A stretch of DNA of 64,000 nucleotides, from positions 28,418 through 92,417 of the forward strand of contig JAJNQE010000054.1 of assembly GCA_021154985.1 (NCBI GenBank), given 5' to 3'. A program made the translations under genes and the position numbers. A model generated the notes under the pieces. The model saw only the letters and a program-made list of their open reading frames with translations. It did not search any database and was not told where the DNA came from. This DNA comes from Hydrogenophaga sp. Lineage in GTDB: Bacteria; Pseudomonadota; Gammaproteobacteria; Burkholderiales; Burkholderiaceae_C. This document shows positions 26,494 to 34,365 of the stretch, in pieces; position 1 is the stretch's first letter, and every line of letters starts with the position of its first letter.

Positions 26494-26895
26494 TCAATTG
26501 GTGCTGGCGGCCGGCTTGGGCTGCTGCGACTCGAACACGTAGTTGCGTTCCACGCCGAAGCCGGCGCGCTTTTCCTTGGCCTCCGCCTCGGTGAGGATCC
26601 ACACGTTCTGCACCTGGTCGCGCAGGTCCAGCGTGTAGTTCACCACCACCTTCTTTTTGAGCAGCGAGGACGACATCACCAGGGAGTTGTTGGTGTTGTA
26701 GATGCGCGCGCCTGGGGCCAGGCGGGTGGCGCGCTCGTCCATGGTCACGTTCGGCGGCTGCACCACCACCAGGGTGCCGCGCAGGGCTTTGGCGGGAAAG
26801 TCCCGGGTGCCCGATTGGGACTGGGCCGACAGGGGCAGGGCGATCAGCAAGGCGGCGAACAGGCCGGTGCTGAGGGCGGTGGAGCAGCGGTTCAT
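26494..26895 (-). CDS. Exported protein of unknown function
   Basis: 133 residues with a signal peptide (core GLFAALLIALPLSA, likely cleaved near SAQSQ-SG). The mature part has LRGTLVVVQPPNVTMDERATRL, GARIYNTNNSLV and LLKKKVVVNYTLD, a small probably beta-rich periplasmic domain. I do not recognise a named family. The ATG at 26893-26895 fits the signal peptide. It is transcribed toward miaB, with a hairpin and about 108 bp between them, so it may be separate from the miaB operon. Confidence 0.7.
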   Translation of the reverse strand: MNRCSTALSTGLFAALLIALPLSAQSQSGTRDFPAKALRGTLVVVQPPNVTMDERATRLAPGARIYNTNNSLVMSSSLLKKKVVVNYTLDLRDQVQNVWILTEAEAKEKRAGFGVERNYVFESQQPKPAASTN

Positions 26896-27039
26896 GGTGT
26901 GTGTCCAGAGGCTGTTGAGGTGGGGTGCGATTGTCTCACGCACCGGTGCACATGTCCCCAGGCCAGCAGACCCCGTTGGCTGCGGAACACAATCGGTGGA
27001 CGTCGCGCACCCGGTGCGGCCCTTTGCGAGACCCAACCC

Positions 27040-27603
27040 ATGTCCATGCCCCATTCCCTTCGCAGCCGCTGGCACCGCGCCTTGTTGCTGCTGTGCCTGG
27101 CGGTCTTGCCGCTGCTCAACGCCTGCACCTCGCCGCCCGAGGGCGTCACGGTGGTGAGCCCGTTCGACGTGAAGCGCTATGCCGGCCAGTGGTTCGAGAT
27201 CGCGCGGCTGGACCACCGTTTCGAACGCGGTCTGAGCGACGTGAACGCCACCTACCGGCTGGAGACCGACGGCAGCGTGGCGGTGATCAACCGTGGCTTT
27301 GATGCCGCCAAGGGCGAATGGAAAGAAGCGGTGGGCCGTGCGCTGTTCACCGGTGACAGCAACACCGGCTCGCTCAAGGTCTCGTTCTTTGGCCCCTTCT
27401 ATGGCGGCTATCACGTCATTGCGCTCGACCCCGGCTACCGCTGGGCCATGGTGATCGGCCCCAACACGGACTACCTGTGGATCCTGGCGCGCGACAAACA
27501 GCTGCCCCCGGGCGTGCGCGAACAACTTGTGGCGCAGGCCGCGCGGCTGGGTGTGAAGACGAACGAGCTGATCTGGGTCGAGCACCGGCGCAGTGACAGC
27601 TGA
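27040..27603 (+). CDS. blc: Outer-membrane lipocalin Blc
   Basis: 187 residues: a lipoprotein signal with lipobox LNAC (Cys29), then a lipocalin barrel. Blc signatures are strong: GVTVVSPFDVKRYAGQWFEIARL containing the G-x-W motif, DHRFERGLSDV, VSFFGPFYGGYHVIALD and TDYLWILARD. Blc binds lysophospholipids or fatty acids and is stress- or stationary-phase induced in enterics. Start ATG 27040, with another ATG two codons later. Its last 11 bp overlap the DASH cryptochrome gene, implying one transcript and a shared stress response. Confidence 0.93.
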   Translation: MSMPHSLRSRWHRALLLLCLAVLPLLNACTSPPEGVTVVSPFDVKRYAGQWFEIARLDHRFERGLSDVNATYRLETDGSVAVINRGFDAAKGEWKEAVGRALFTGDSNTGSLKVSFFGPFYGGYHVIALDPGYRWAMVIGPNTDYLWILARDKQLPPGVREQLVAQAARLGVKTNELIWVEHRRSDS

Positions 27604-28897
27604 TCGACTGTCCCTCCCGCCGGGTGGGCGCACGCTGTACTGGTTTCGCAACGACCTGCGCCTGGGCGACAACCCGGCGCTGGCACAGGCGTGTGCATCC
27701 TCCAGCGCGTTGCTGCCGGTGTTTTGCCACGACCCCGCGCACGACGCCGCCACGCCTTGGGGCTTTGTGCGCCGAGGGCCGCACCGCCAACGGTTTGTGC
27801 ACGACAGCCTGAACAACCTGTCCACCCAGCTCCAGGCCCGGGGCAGCCGTCTGTTGCAGTTGCCCGGGCGTGCGCGCGATGTGTTGCCGGCGCTCGCTCG
27901 CGAACTGCAGATCAACCAGGTGGTGACCGAGGACATCGCCGCCCCCGAAGAACAGGACGAGGTGCAGGCGCTGCGCGCTGCGGGGCTGACGGTGCACACG
28001 TGGGACCAGTCGGGCTTGTTCGATCTGGCCGATCTGCCGTTTGCGCCGCAGCGCGTGCCCGATGTGTTCACCGCTTTTCGCCAGGCGGTAGAGCACGCCA
28101 TGGTGCGTGTGCCGGCGTTGGTGCCCGTGCCGGCGCATTTGCCCCCCGCACCCACCACCGCAGAACGTCCCGCGCTGCCACCGCCGAAGGCGAGCAGCGA
28201 TGAGCGTTCGTCTTTTCCCTACGCAACACCCGCATTTGCCGGCGGTGAAACGGCCGGGCTCGCGCACCTGCAACGCTATTTCAGTGGTCCGCTCGCGCGG
28301 CACTACAAGGCCACGCGCAACCAGCTCAGCGGCACCGACTATTCAACGAAGTTCTCGCCCTGGCTGGCCTGCGGTGCGCTCTCGGCCCGCCAGATCCACG
28401 CCGCGTTGAACGAGCACGAAGCCCGCGCGGGTGCGAGCGACGGCAGCCGCTGGATCGTGTTCGAGCTGCTCTGGCGCGAACACTTCCGTCTGCTGCACCG
28501 CCGCCACGGCCGGGCCCTGTACCGCGCGCGCGGGTTGAGCCAGTTGCCCACGCCGGCGCACGACGCGGCAGCCTTCGAGCGCTGGTGCCAGGGCGATACC
28601 GGCGAGCCGCTGGTGGACGCCGGCATGCGCGAACTCGCCGCCACGGGCTACCTCTCCAACCGGCTGCGGCAGGTGGTGGCCAGCTTCCTCATCCACGACC
28701 TGGCCTGCGACTGGCGCGCCGGTGCGGCGTGGTTCGAATCCACGTTGGTGGACTTTGACGTGCACAGCAACCAGGGCAACTGGCTCTACATCGCCGGGCG
28801 TGGCACCGACCCGCGCGGTGGACGCCGCTTCAACGTGGCCAAACAGACGCAAGACCACGACGCCGATGGCCGTTACCGGTCGCTCTGGCTGACCTGA
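27593..28897 (+). CDS. DASH-type cryptochrome/photolyase
   Basis: 434 residues: photolyase domain opening with YWFRNDLRLGDNPAL, then the FAD-binding region including TDYSTKFSPWLACGALSARQI, ELLWREHFRLL and ATGYLSNRLRQVVASFL, followed by DFDVHSNQGNWLYIAGRGTD. The R-NRLRQ-ASF and DVHSNQGNW wording is that of CRY-DASH, which repairs cyclobutane dimers, mainly in single-stranded DNA, and may signal blue light. The start is GTG 27593 inside the lipocalin gene; no alternative in-frame ATG precedes conserved sequence. A class I CPD photolyase is the main alternative. Confidence 0.88.
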   Translation: MTADRLSLPPGGRTLYWFRNDLRLGDNPALAQACASSSALLPVFCHDPAHDAATPWGFVRRGPHRQRFVHDSLNNLSTQLQARGSRLLQLPGRARDVLPALARELQINQVVTEDIAAPEEQDEVQALRAAGLTVHTWDQSGLFDLADLPFAPQRVPDVFTAFRQAVEHAMVRVPALVPVPAHLPPAPTTAERPALPPPKASSDERSSFPYATPAFAGGETAGLAHLQRYFSGPLARHYKATRNQLSGTDYSTKFSPWLACGALSARQIHAALNEHEARAGASDGSRWIVFELLWREHFRLLHRRHGRALYRARGLSQLPTPAHDAAAFERWCQGDTGEPLVDAGMRELAATGYLSNRLRQVVASFLIHDLACDWRAGAAWFESTLVDFDVHSNQGNWLYIAGRGTDPRGGRRFNVAKQTQDHDADGRYRSLWLT

Positions 28898-28909
28898 CTT
28901 CGGGTCGGC

Positions 28910-29470
28910 TCACTTCCAGCGGGTCGGCTCCACCGCCACGCTGCCCCGCTCGCTGGAGAGCGTGAGCACACCTTCCTGCACCGTGGCCTGCAGCTGCATG
29001 CTGCGCTCGGCCATTTGTGCCAGCGCGGGGGCCACCTCGGTGGGCAGGCGCCAGACCTGCAGGCGGTCCAGCCGCGTGAGCTTGGTGTGCATGCCGCGCC
29101 ACCACACATCGGCCGCGCTGCCGAACGCATAGAGCACCACCGCGTCGGCCTTGCTGCAGGCCTTGGAGAGCGGCTTGTCTTCGGGCTGGCCCACCTCGAT
29201 CCACAGGCGCTTGCGGCCGGTGAAGTCGGTGAGCGAGACATCCGGGTCGTCCGGGTCGGACAGGCCGGTGCCAAAGGCCAGCGTGCCGTCGCCGCGGCAG
29301 GTGTCCTGCAGCTCATGAGCATGCAGTGCCAGGGCCACCAGGCGCACCATCATGCGTTCGTCGGTCTCGCTCGGGTGGCGAGCCAGCGTGAGCGCATGGT
29401 CGGCGTAGTAGCCGTGATCGATGTCGGCGATCTGCAGGCTGGCTTTGAAGATGGTGGACTTGATGGCCAT
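28910..29470 (-). CDS. yaeQ: YaeQ family protein
   Basis: 186 residues, close to the usual YaeQ length. Family features are the start MAIKSTIFKASLQIADIDHGYYADH, seen here in pieces (MAIKSTIFKASLQIAD, HALTLARHPSETDERMMVRL), then LTDFTGRKRLWIEVGQPEDK and DKPLSKACSKADAVVLYA. The fold resembles PD-(D/E)xK nucleases (E-V-G, then K), but no enzymatic activity is firmly established. It stops 12 bp from the convergent cryptochrome gene and starts just past the tRNA terminator. Confidence 0.92.
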   Translation of the reverse strand: MAIKSTIFKASLQIADIDHGYYADHALTLARHPSETDERMMVRLVALALHAHELQDTCRGDGTLAFGTGLSDPDDPDVSLTDFTGRKRLWIEVGQPEDKPLSKACSKADAVVLYAFGSAADVWWRGMHTKLTRLDRLQVWRLPTEVAPALAQMAERSMQLQATVQEGVLTLSSERGSVAVEPTRWK

Positions 29471-29475
29471 GTATG

Positions 29476-29507
29476 AAAAAAGCGGGCCCTGTTGCCAGAG
29501 CCCGCTT
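29476..29507 (-). terminator. Intrinsic terminator of the tRNA gene
   Basis: Read on the minus strand, a 10-bp GC-rich stem (GCGGGC-T-CTG with CAG-G-GCCCGC) closes a GCAA tetraloop and is followed by a T6 run. It begins about 10 bp after the tRNA 3' end. Confidence 0.85.
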
Positions 29508-29516
29508 CTCGAATGT

Positions 29517-29593
29517 TGGTGGTGATAGGTGGACTTGAACCACCGACATCAGCATTATGAATGCTGCGCTCTAACCAACTGAGCTATATCACC
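29517..29593 (-). tRNA. tRNA with CAU anticodon, probably elongator tRNA-Met
   Basis: A 77-nt cloverleaf: 5' acceptor strand GGTGATA pairing with TATCACC before ACCA, D-arm AGCTCAGTTGGTTAGAGC, anticodon stem CAGCA/TGCTG with loop TTCATAA (anticodon CAT) and T-arm GGTGG-TTCAAGT-CCACC. CCA is encoded. CAU tRNAs can be elongator Met, initiator Met or lysidine-modified Ile2. The G-C acceptor base pair 1-72 and absence of three G-C pairs at the foot of the anticodon stem exclude initiator. Elongator Met is preferred over Ile2 by overall likeness, not proof. Confidence 0.92.
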
Positions 29594-29659
29594 AACGAGG
29601 CGGGATTGTAGCTCAAATCAGGGGCCGGTCCGGGCGCGGCCGGGCGCGAAACCGCGGAC

Positions 29660-30082
29660 TCAGGTCGCCTTCTTGACATACGAACCGCACCACCCGGCGG
29701 CGGCCACCTGCTTGCCCGCGAACAGCGGGCACGGACCGGCCTTGGAGCCCGCTGCACCCTGGTAGAGCGCGCAGCTGGCGCAGGCACTGCCTTCCACGAA
29801 GTTGGGGAATTTGGCCTTGTCGGCGTTGGCGGCCAGGGCCACGTAGCCCAGCGCCAGCGCGGCCGGGTCGGTGGCTTCCACCATCGGGCCGCTGGCGGTG
29901 GGGGTTGGCGCCGGAGCCGGTGTGGTTGCGGGGGCCGGGGCGGGTATGGGGGCTGGCACCGGGTATTCGGCCGACGATGCCGGCGGCGGTGCACCGGGTG
30001 GCGCCGCCGGGTCGGAGCAGGCCGACAGCAGCGCGGCACCCGAAGCGGGCAAGAGCCAGATGAAATGACGGCGGGTGGTCAT
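29660..30082 (-). CDS. High-potential iron-sulfur protein (HiPIP), lipoprotein-like
   Basis: 140 residues. The N-terminus has a twin Arg (TTRRHFIWLL) and a lipobox-like LLSAC (Cys22). A 45-residue Pro/Ala/Thr linker follows, then a HiPIP domain with four cluster cysteines at about 101, 104, 118 and 132 (ACASCALY, GPCPLF, GWCGSYV). HiPIPs carry electrons in the periplasm between quinol-oxidising complexes and terminal acceptors; Tat export fits a cofactor folded before transport. It lies 66 bp upstream of the tRNA gene on the same strand. Confidence 0.88.
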   Translation of the reverse strand: MTTRRHFIWLLPASGAALLSACSDPAAPPGAPPPASSAEYPVPAPIPAPAPATTPAPAPTPTASGPMVEATDPAALALGYVALAANADKAKFPNFVEGSACASCALYQGAAGSKAGPCPLFAGKQVAAAGWCGSYVKKAT

Positions 30083-30158
30083 GGGGGTCTCCTTGTGTGT
30101 CGTGGGGAACCCCTTATAGGCCCGCCTTCCCGGGACGGGTGTTACCGCATGTTGCGGC

Positions 30159-30947
30159 TCACTCGTGCTTGAACTCGGGCTTGCGCTTGTTCACGAAGGC
30201 GTCCATGCCTTCCTTCTGGTCGGCGGTGGCAAACAGCGCGTGGAAGACACGACGCTCGAACATGACGCCGTCGGACAGCGAGCCCTCGAAAGACCGGTTG
30301 ACCGATTCCTTCGCCGCCAGCACGCTGGGCAACGAGAAGCCACAGATGATGAGTGCGGCGCCCAGGGCTTCGTCCATCAGCTTGTCCAGCGGCACCACGC
30401 GGCTCACCAGGCCGGCGCGCTCGGCCTCGGTGGCGTCCATCATGCGGGCGGTGAGCACCATGTCCATGGCCTTGGACTTGCCGATGGCCCGCGGCAGGCG
30501 CTGTGTGCCGCCCGCGCCGGGGATGATGCCCAGCTTGATCTCGGGCTGGCCGAACTTGGCGTTGTCCGCGGCGATGATGAAGTCGCACATCATGGCCAGT
30601 TCGCAGCCGCCGCCGAGTGCAAAACCGCTCACGGCACCGATCACGGGCTTGCGGATGCTGCGGATGGTTTCCCAGTTGCGGGTGATGTAGTCGCCCTTGT
30701 AGACGTCGGCGAAGGTGTAGGTCGCCATGGCGCCGATGTCGGCGCCGGCGGCAAAGGCCTTTTCGCTGCCAGTGAGGATCATGCAGCCGATGTTGTCGTC
30801 GGCATCAAAGGCCTTGAGGGCTGCGCCCAGCTCGTCCATGAGCTGGTTGTTGAGCGCGTTGAGCTGCTTGGGGCGGTTGAGCGTGACGATGCCGACCCGG
30901 CCTTCGGTTCGGACGGTGATGCATTCGGGCGCGGTGGCGGTGGTCAT
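30159..30947 (-). CDS. Enoyl-CoA hydratase, crotonase family (PaaF-like)
   Basis: 262 residues with the oxyanion-hole segment AFAAGADIGAM, GFALGGGCELAMMCD carrying the first catalytic Glu, and FGQPEIKLGIIPGAGGTQ carrying the second; both acidic residues of classical enoyl-CoA hydratases are present. It is divergent from paaG-paaI-paaK across a TetR-type palindrome, so a PaaF role (hydrating the dehydro-CoA intermediate of phenylacetate degradation) or general beta-oxidation is plausible. The ATG at 30947 has GAGGAGACC upstream; a longer in-frame start is not supported. Confidence 0.88.
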   Translation of the reverse strand: MTTATAPECITVRTEGRVGIVTLNRPKQLNALNNQLMDELGAALKAFDADDNIGCMILTGSEKAFAAGADIGAMATYTFADVYKGDYITRNWETIRSIRKPVIGAVSGFALGGGCELAMMCDFIIAADNAKFGQPEIKLGIIPGAGGTQRLPRAIGKSKAMDMVLTARMMDATEAERAGLVSRVVPLDKLMDEALGAALIICGFSLPSVLAAKESVNRSFEGSLSDGVMFERRVFHALFATADQKEGMDAFVNKRKPEFKHE

Positions 30948-31016
30948 GGGGTCTCCTCGGGGGTGGGTATCGGGTGGAAAGGCGTTCACTATAGCGGCCG
31001 GTACCGAGGGAAAACA

Positions 31017-31040
31017 TTAGCCGACCGATTGGTTGGTTAA
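31017..31040. promoter_or_regulatory. TetR-type palindrome between divergent paa genes
   Basis: TTA-n-CC-n-ACC-n-AT-n-GGT-n-GG-n-TAA: 9 of 12 half-positions are exactly symmetric, the others being G/T. The CCGACCGAT core resembles operators of TetR-type regulators of phenylacetate and acyl-CoA pathways such as PaaR or FadR. It lies 52 bp before paaG and 70 bp before the divergent hydratase. Confidence 0.6.
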
Positions 31041-31091
31041 TGGTAAATTGCGGCGCTGAACCACCACCGACCGCCGAGGAGACCCACCACC

Positions 31092-31886
31092 ATGTCCGAT
31101 GCCACCGTCTTGTATGAGGAGCGCGGGGCCGTGGCCCTGGTCACGCTCAACCGGCCCGATGCCCTCAACAGCTTCACGCGCCGGATGCACCACGACCTGT
31201 GGGCCGCGCTGGACCGTGCCGAGGCCAACCCGGTGGTGCGCGCACTGGTCATCACGGGTGCCGGCCGGGGGTTTTGCGCCGGAGCCGACCTGGCCGAATT
31301 CGACTTCGAACCCGGCCCGGACCTGGTGCAGCGCGCCGACCCCGGCCCGGTGATCGAGCAGGCCTTCAACCCCACAGCGCGGCGTCTGCAGACGCTGCGC
31401 ATGCCCACCATTGCCGCGGTCAACGGCGTGGCGGCGGGCGCCGGCGCGTCGCTGGCCATGTGCTGCGACATCGCCATTGCCGCCACCGGCGCCAGCTTCA
31501 TCCAGGCCTTCAGCAAGATCGGCCTGGTGCCCGACGCGGGTGGCAGCTGGTTGCTGGTGGAGCGCCTGGGCCTAGCGCGCGCCATGGCGCTGGCCATGAC
31601 CGGCGACAAGCTGCCGGCCGCGCAAGCCAAGGAGTGGGGCATGGTCTGGGACGTGAGCGACGACTGCGTGGGCGCCTCGCTGGCCATGGCCGACAAACTC
31701 GCCGCCATGCCCACCCGCGCGCTGGTGGCCACGCGCGCGCTGCTGCGCGATGCGTCCACGCGCAGCCTGAGCGAACACCTCGATGTGGAGCGCGACACAC
31801 AGTCGGCGCTGGGCAAAACCCACGACTACATCGAAGGCGTGATGGCGTTTCGCGAAAAGCGCCCGGCGCGGTTCAAGGGGGCATGA
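31092..31886 (+). CDS. paaG: 1,2-epoxyphenylacetyl-CoA isomerase PaaG
   Basis: 264-residue crotonase-fold isomerase that rearranges ring-1,2-epoxyphenylacetyl-CoA to the oxepin form. It shows LNSFTRRMHHDLW, ITGAGRGFCAGADLAEF, AVNGVAAGAGASLAM and GLVPDAGGSWLL with the PaaG catalytic Asp, and lacks the hydratase Glu pair, which separates it from ordinary enoyl-CoA hydratases. Good ribosome site GAGGAGACC. It is first of paaG-paaI-paaK, whose starts overlap preceding stops. The multicomponent epoxidase paaABCDE and ring-opening paaZ are not in this window. Confidence 0.92.
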   Translation: MSDATVLYEERGAVALVTLNRPDALNSFTRRMHHDLWAALDRAEANPVVRALVITGAGRGFCAGADLAEFDFEPGPDLVQRADPGPVIEQAFNPTARRLQTLRMPTIAAVNGVAAGAGASLAMCCDIAIAATGASFIQAFSKIGLVPDAGGSWLLVERLGLARAMALAMTGDKLPAAQAKEWGMVWDVSDDCVGASLAMADKLAAMPTRALVATRALLRDASTRSLSEHLDVERDTQSALGKTHDYIEGVMAFREKRPARFKGA

Positions 31887-32326
31887 TGAGCCCGCACGAA
31901 CGCGCCACCCGGGTTGGCCAAGCCATGTTTGCTGTCGACACCGCGAGCAAGGACACCATGGGCATGGAGCTGCTGAGCTGCGAGCCCGGCCTGGCGGTGA
32001 TGCGCATGCGGGTCCAGCCGCTGCACCTCAACGGCCACCAGATCTGCCACGGTGGCTTCATCTTCACGCTGGCCGATTCCACGTTTGCATTTGCCTGCAA
32101 CAGCCACAACAAGAACGCGGTGGCTGCGGGCTGCAGCATCGAATTCCTGCGGCCAGCGCACGAGGGCGACGTGCTCACCTGCGATGGTGTGGAGCAGACG
32201 CTCAGCGGCCGCCACGGCATCTACGACATGCGGGTCACCAACCAGCGCGGCGAGGTGGTGGCCCTGTTCCGCGGCAAGAGTGCACAGATTCCCGGGACGG
32301 TGTTTCCCGAAGAAGGACCCACATGA
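31886..32326 (+). CDS. paaI: Hydroxyphenylacetyl-CoA thioesterase PaaI
   Basis: 146-residue hotdog-fold thioesterase. HGGFIFTLADSTFAFACN and GCSIEFLRPAHEGD are the PaaI/4HBT signatures; the Asp in LADSTFA is the general catalytic residue. It releases CoA from dead-end hydroxyphenylacetyl-CoA products and spares the CoA pool. Two adjacent ATGs exist (31883 and 31886); AAGGGG spacing favours the second, and either overlaps the paaG stop. Confidence 0.92.
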   Translation: MSPHERATRVGQAMFAVDTASKDTMGMELLSCEPGLAVMRMRVQPLHLNGHQICHGGFIFTLADSTFAFACNSHNKNAVAAGCSIEFLRPAHEGDVLTCDGVEQTLSGRHGIYDMRVTNQRGEVVALFRGKSAQIPGTVFPEEGPT

Positions 32327-33624
32327 AAGCCTTTGCCCTGGAGCCGATCGAGAAGGCCAGCGTCGACGAACTTCGCGCCCTGCAGCTCAAGCGCCTGCAG
32401 GCCACGTTGCGCCACGCTTATGCAAATTCACCCGTGTACCGCGCCAAATTCGACGCGGCGGGCGTGCACCCGGACGACTGCCGCAGCCTGAGCGATCTCG
32501 CAAAATTCCCGTTCACCACCAAGAAGGACCTGCGCGACAGCTACCCCTTCGGCATGTTCGCCGTGCCGCGCGAGCAGTGCGCGCGCATTCATGCCAGCAG
32601 CGGCACCACCGGCAAGCCAACGGTGGTCGGCTACACGCTGAAAGACATCGATACCTGGGCCACGGTGGTGGCGCGCAGCATCCGCGCCAGCGGTGCGCGG
32701 CCGGGTGACCTGGTGCACGTGAGCTACGGTTATGGCCTGTTCACCGGGGGACTGGGCGCGCACTACGGCGCCGAAAAACTGGGCCTCACCGTGGTGCCCT
32801 TTGGCGGCGGCCAGACCGAGCGCCAGGTGCAGCTGATCCAGGACTTCCGACCCGACATCATCATGGTCACGCCCAGCTACATGCTGGCCATCGCCGATGA
32901 ATTCGAGCGCCTGGGTCTGGACCCGCGCGAGAGCAGCATGCGCATCGGCATCTTTGGGGCCGAGCCCTGGACCAACGACATGCGCGTGGCGATCGAGGCG
33001 CGCATGAATATCGATGCGGTCGACATCTACGGCCTCTCGGAAGTGATGGGCCCGGGCGTGGCCAACGAGTGCGTGGAGACCAAGGACGGCCCGACCATCT
33101 GGGAAGACCACTTCTACCCGGAGATCATCGACCCCGAGACCGGCGAGCCGGTGGCCGATGGCGAGATGGGCGAGCTGGTGTTCACCAGCCTGACCAAGGA
33201 AGCGCTGCCGATCATTCGCTACCGCACGCGCGACCTCACGCGCTTGCTGCCCGGCACCGCGCGCACCATGCGCCGCATGGAAAAGATCACCGGCCGCAGC
33301 GACGACATGATGATCGTGCGCGGCGTCAACGTGTTTCCCACGCAGATCGAGGAACTGATCCTCAAACGCCCCGAGCTCAGCGCGCATTACCAGTGCGTGC
33401 TCACCCGCGAAGGCCCGATGGACAACCTCGCCGTGGTGGTGGAAACGCGATCGGGGCTCTCGCCCGAGAGCGCCGAAGCGCTCGCTGCGGCCAAACAGTT
33501 GCAGCACGAGATCAAGGTGTATGTGGGCAGCAGCGTGGCCGTGCAGCTCAAGCCGGAAGGTGGCGTGGAGCGCAGCCAGGGCAAGGCCAAACGCGTGGTC
33601 GACCTGCGCGCGCGAACGGCTTGA
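32323..33624 (+). CDS. paaK: Phenylacetate-CoA ligase PaaK
   Basis: 433-residue adenylate-forming enzyme activating phenylacetate with CoA and ATP, the entry step of the aerobic hybrid pathway. Motifs: ASSGTTGKPTVVGYT (phosphate loop), FGAEPWTNDMR, DIYGLSEVMGPGVANEC, YRTRDLTRLLPGT and ITGRSDDMMIVRGVNVFP, followed by the C-terminal PaaK domain. Start ATG overlaps the paaI stop by 4 bp. A PaaK in this order with PaaG and PaaI makes uptake and degradation of phenylacetate likely if the rest of the pathway is elsewhere. Confidence 0.96.
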   Translation: MKAFALEPIEKASVDELRALQLKRLQATLRHAYANSPVYRAKFDAAGVHPDDCRSLSDLAKFPFTTKKDLRDSYPFGMFAVPREQCARIHASSGTTGKPTVVGYTLKDIDTWATVVARSIRASGARPGDLVHVSYGYGLFTGGLGAHYGAEKLGLTVVPFGGGQTERQVQLIQDFRPDIIMVTPSYMLAIADEFERLGLDPRESSMRIGIFGAEPWTNDMRVAIEARMNIDAVDIYGLSEVMGPGVANECVETKDGPTIWEDHFYPEIIDPETGEPVADGEMGELVFTSLTKEALPIIRYRTRDLTRLLPGTARTMRRMEKITGRSDDMMIVRGVNVFPTQIEELILKRPELSAHYQCVLTREGPMDNLAVVVETRSGLSPESAEALAAAKQLQHEIKVYVGSSVAVQLKPEGGVERSQGKAKRVVDLRARTA

Positions 33625-33777
33625 CGGCACGGGCTGCGCGCCTCCATCCGGCGGTCGAGTGTTGCGAACGCCCCCCGGTTGGGGCCGCCAGTGTGGGAAA
33701 TCGCACCCACCGGGGTGCAAACCCCTAGGCGAGCGGGGACATGCTGTCCTACATTACCCCCCACAGTTGGGGAAGAC

Positions 33778-34356
33778 ATGGACAAAAACACATTGTTTGG
33801 CAAGACCGCAGCGGGGCGCGAGGCCCTCACCTCCCGACCGGCCGGTCTCGGGCCGCGTTTGCGTTCGCTGCTGATCATGGTGGACGGCAAGCGCAACCTG
33901 GCCGAGTTCGAAAAACTCAGCGGTTCGCTCGACCAGGCCACGCAGTCGCTCACCGAGCTGATGGCCGGGGGCTGGGTCGAGATCGTGGGTGCCGACGGTT
34001 TGCCCAAAGCGGTGGCAGCGGCCCCGGCTGCCGTGCCGGTGACGGTGCCCTCGTCGGCTCCGTTCGAGCCCGAGGCCTCGCAGCCCGTGCAACTGCCCTC
34101 GCTGACGCCATCGCCGCTGGACGCGCCCGTCGCGCTGCTGCAGTTCAGCGAAGCCCGCCGTCAGGTGGTGCGCTTCATCAACGACCAGCTCGGCCCCATG
34201 GGCGAGACCCTGGCGATCCGTGCCGAAGGTTGCAAGACGCCGGCCGATCTGCAGGCGGCGCTGCCCCGCATCCGCGATGGTCTCAAGAGCTTCAAGGGCG
34301 CTGCGGTGCTGCAGCAGTTTGACGAAGAGCTGGGCGGCCGGCTGCCCAAGGTCTGA
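33778..34356 (+). CDS. Conserved-looking protein of unknown function
   Basis: 192 residues, cytosolic. Residues 1-75 (FGKTAAGREALTSRP, LRSLLIMVDGKRNLAEFEKL) look like a small winged-helix-type domain; an Ala/Pro/Val-rich linker spans about 77-120; the C-terminal half (FSEARRQVVRFINDQLGPMG, GCKTPADLQAALPRI) is helical. I recognise no named family. GGGGAAGAC is a good ribosome site for ATG 33778. It stands alone: about 150 bp after paaK, and 9 bp from the convergent M61 peptidase gene. Confidence 0.75.
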   Translation: MDKNTLFGKTAAGREALTSRPAGLGPRLRSLLIMVDGKRNLAEFEKLSGSLDQATQSLTELMAGGWVEIVGADGLPKAVAAAPAAVPVTVPSSAPFEPEASQPVQLPSLTPSPLDAPVALLQFSEARRQVVRFINDQLGPMGETLAIRAEGCKTPADLQAALPRIRDGLKSFKGAAVLQQFDEELGGRLPKV

Positions 34357-34365
34357 GCGCGGCGG

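Noticed and set aside
29517..29593. Calling the CAU tRNA as tRNA-Ile2 or initiator Met
   Set aside because: It has a G1-C72 pair and lacks the three G-C pairs of the initiator anticodon stem. Ile2 cannot be excluded by eye, but the overall sequence is closer to elongator Met.
33625..33777. Possible riboswitch or small gene in the 153-bp gap after paaK
   Set aside because: Only GC-rich short repeats are visible; no conserved fold, no plausible open frame with a ribosome site, and no clear promoter motif.
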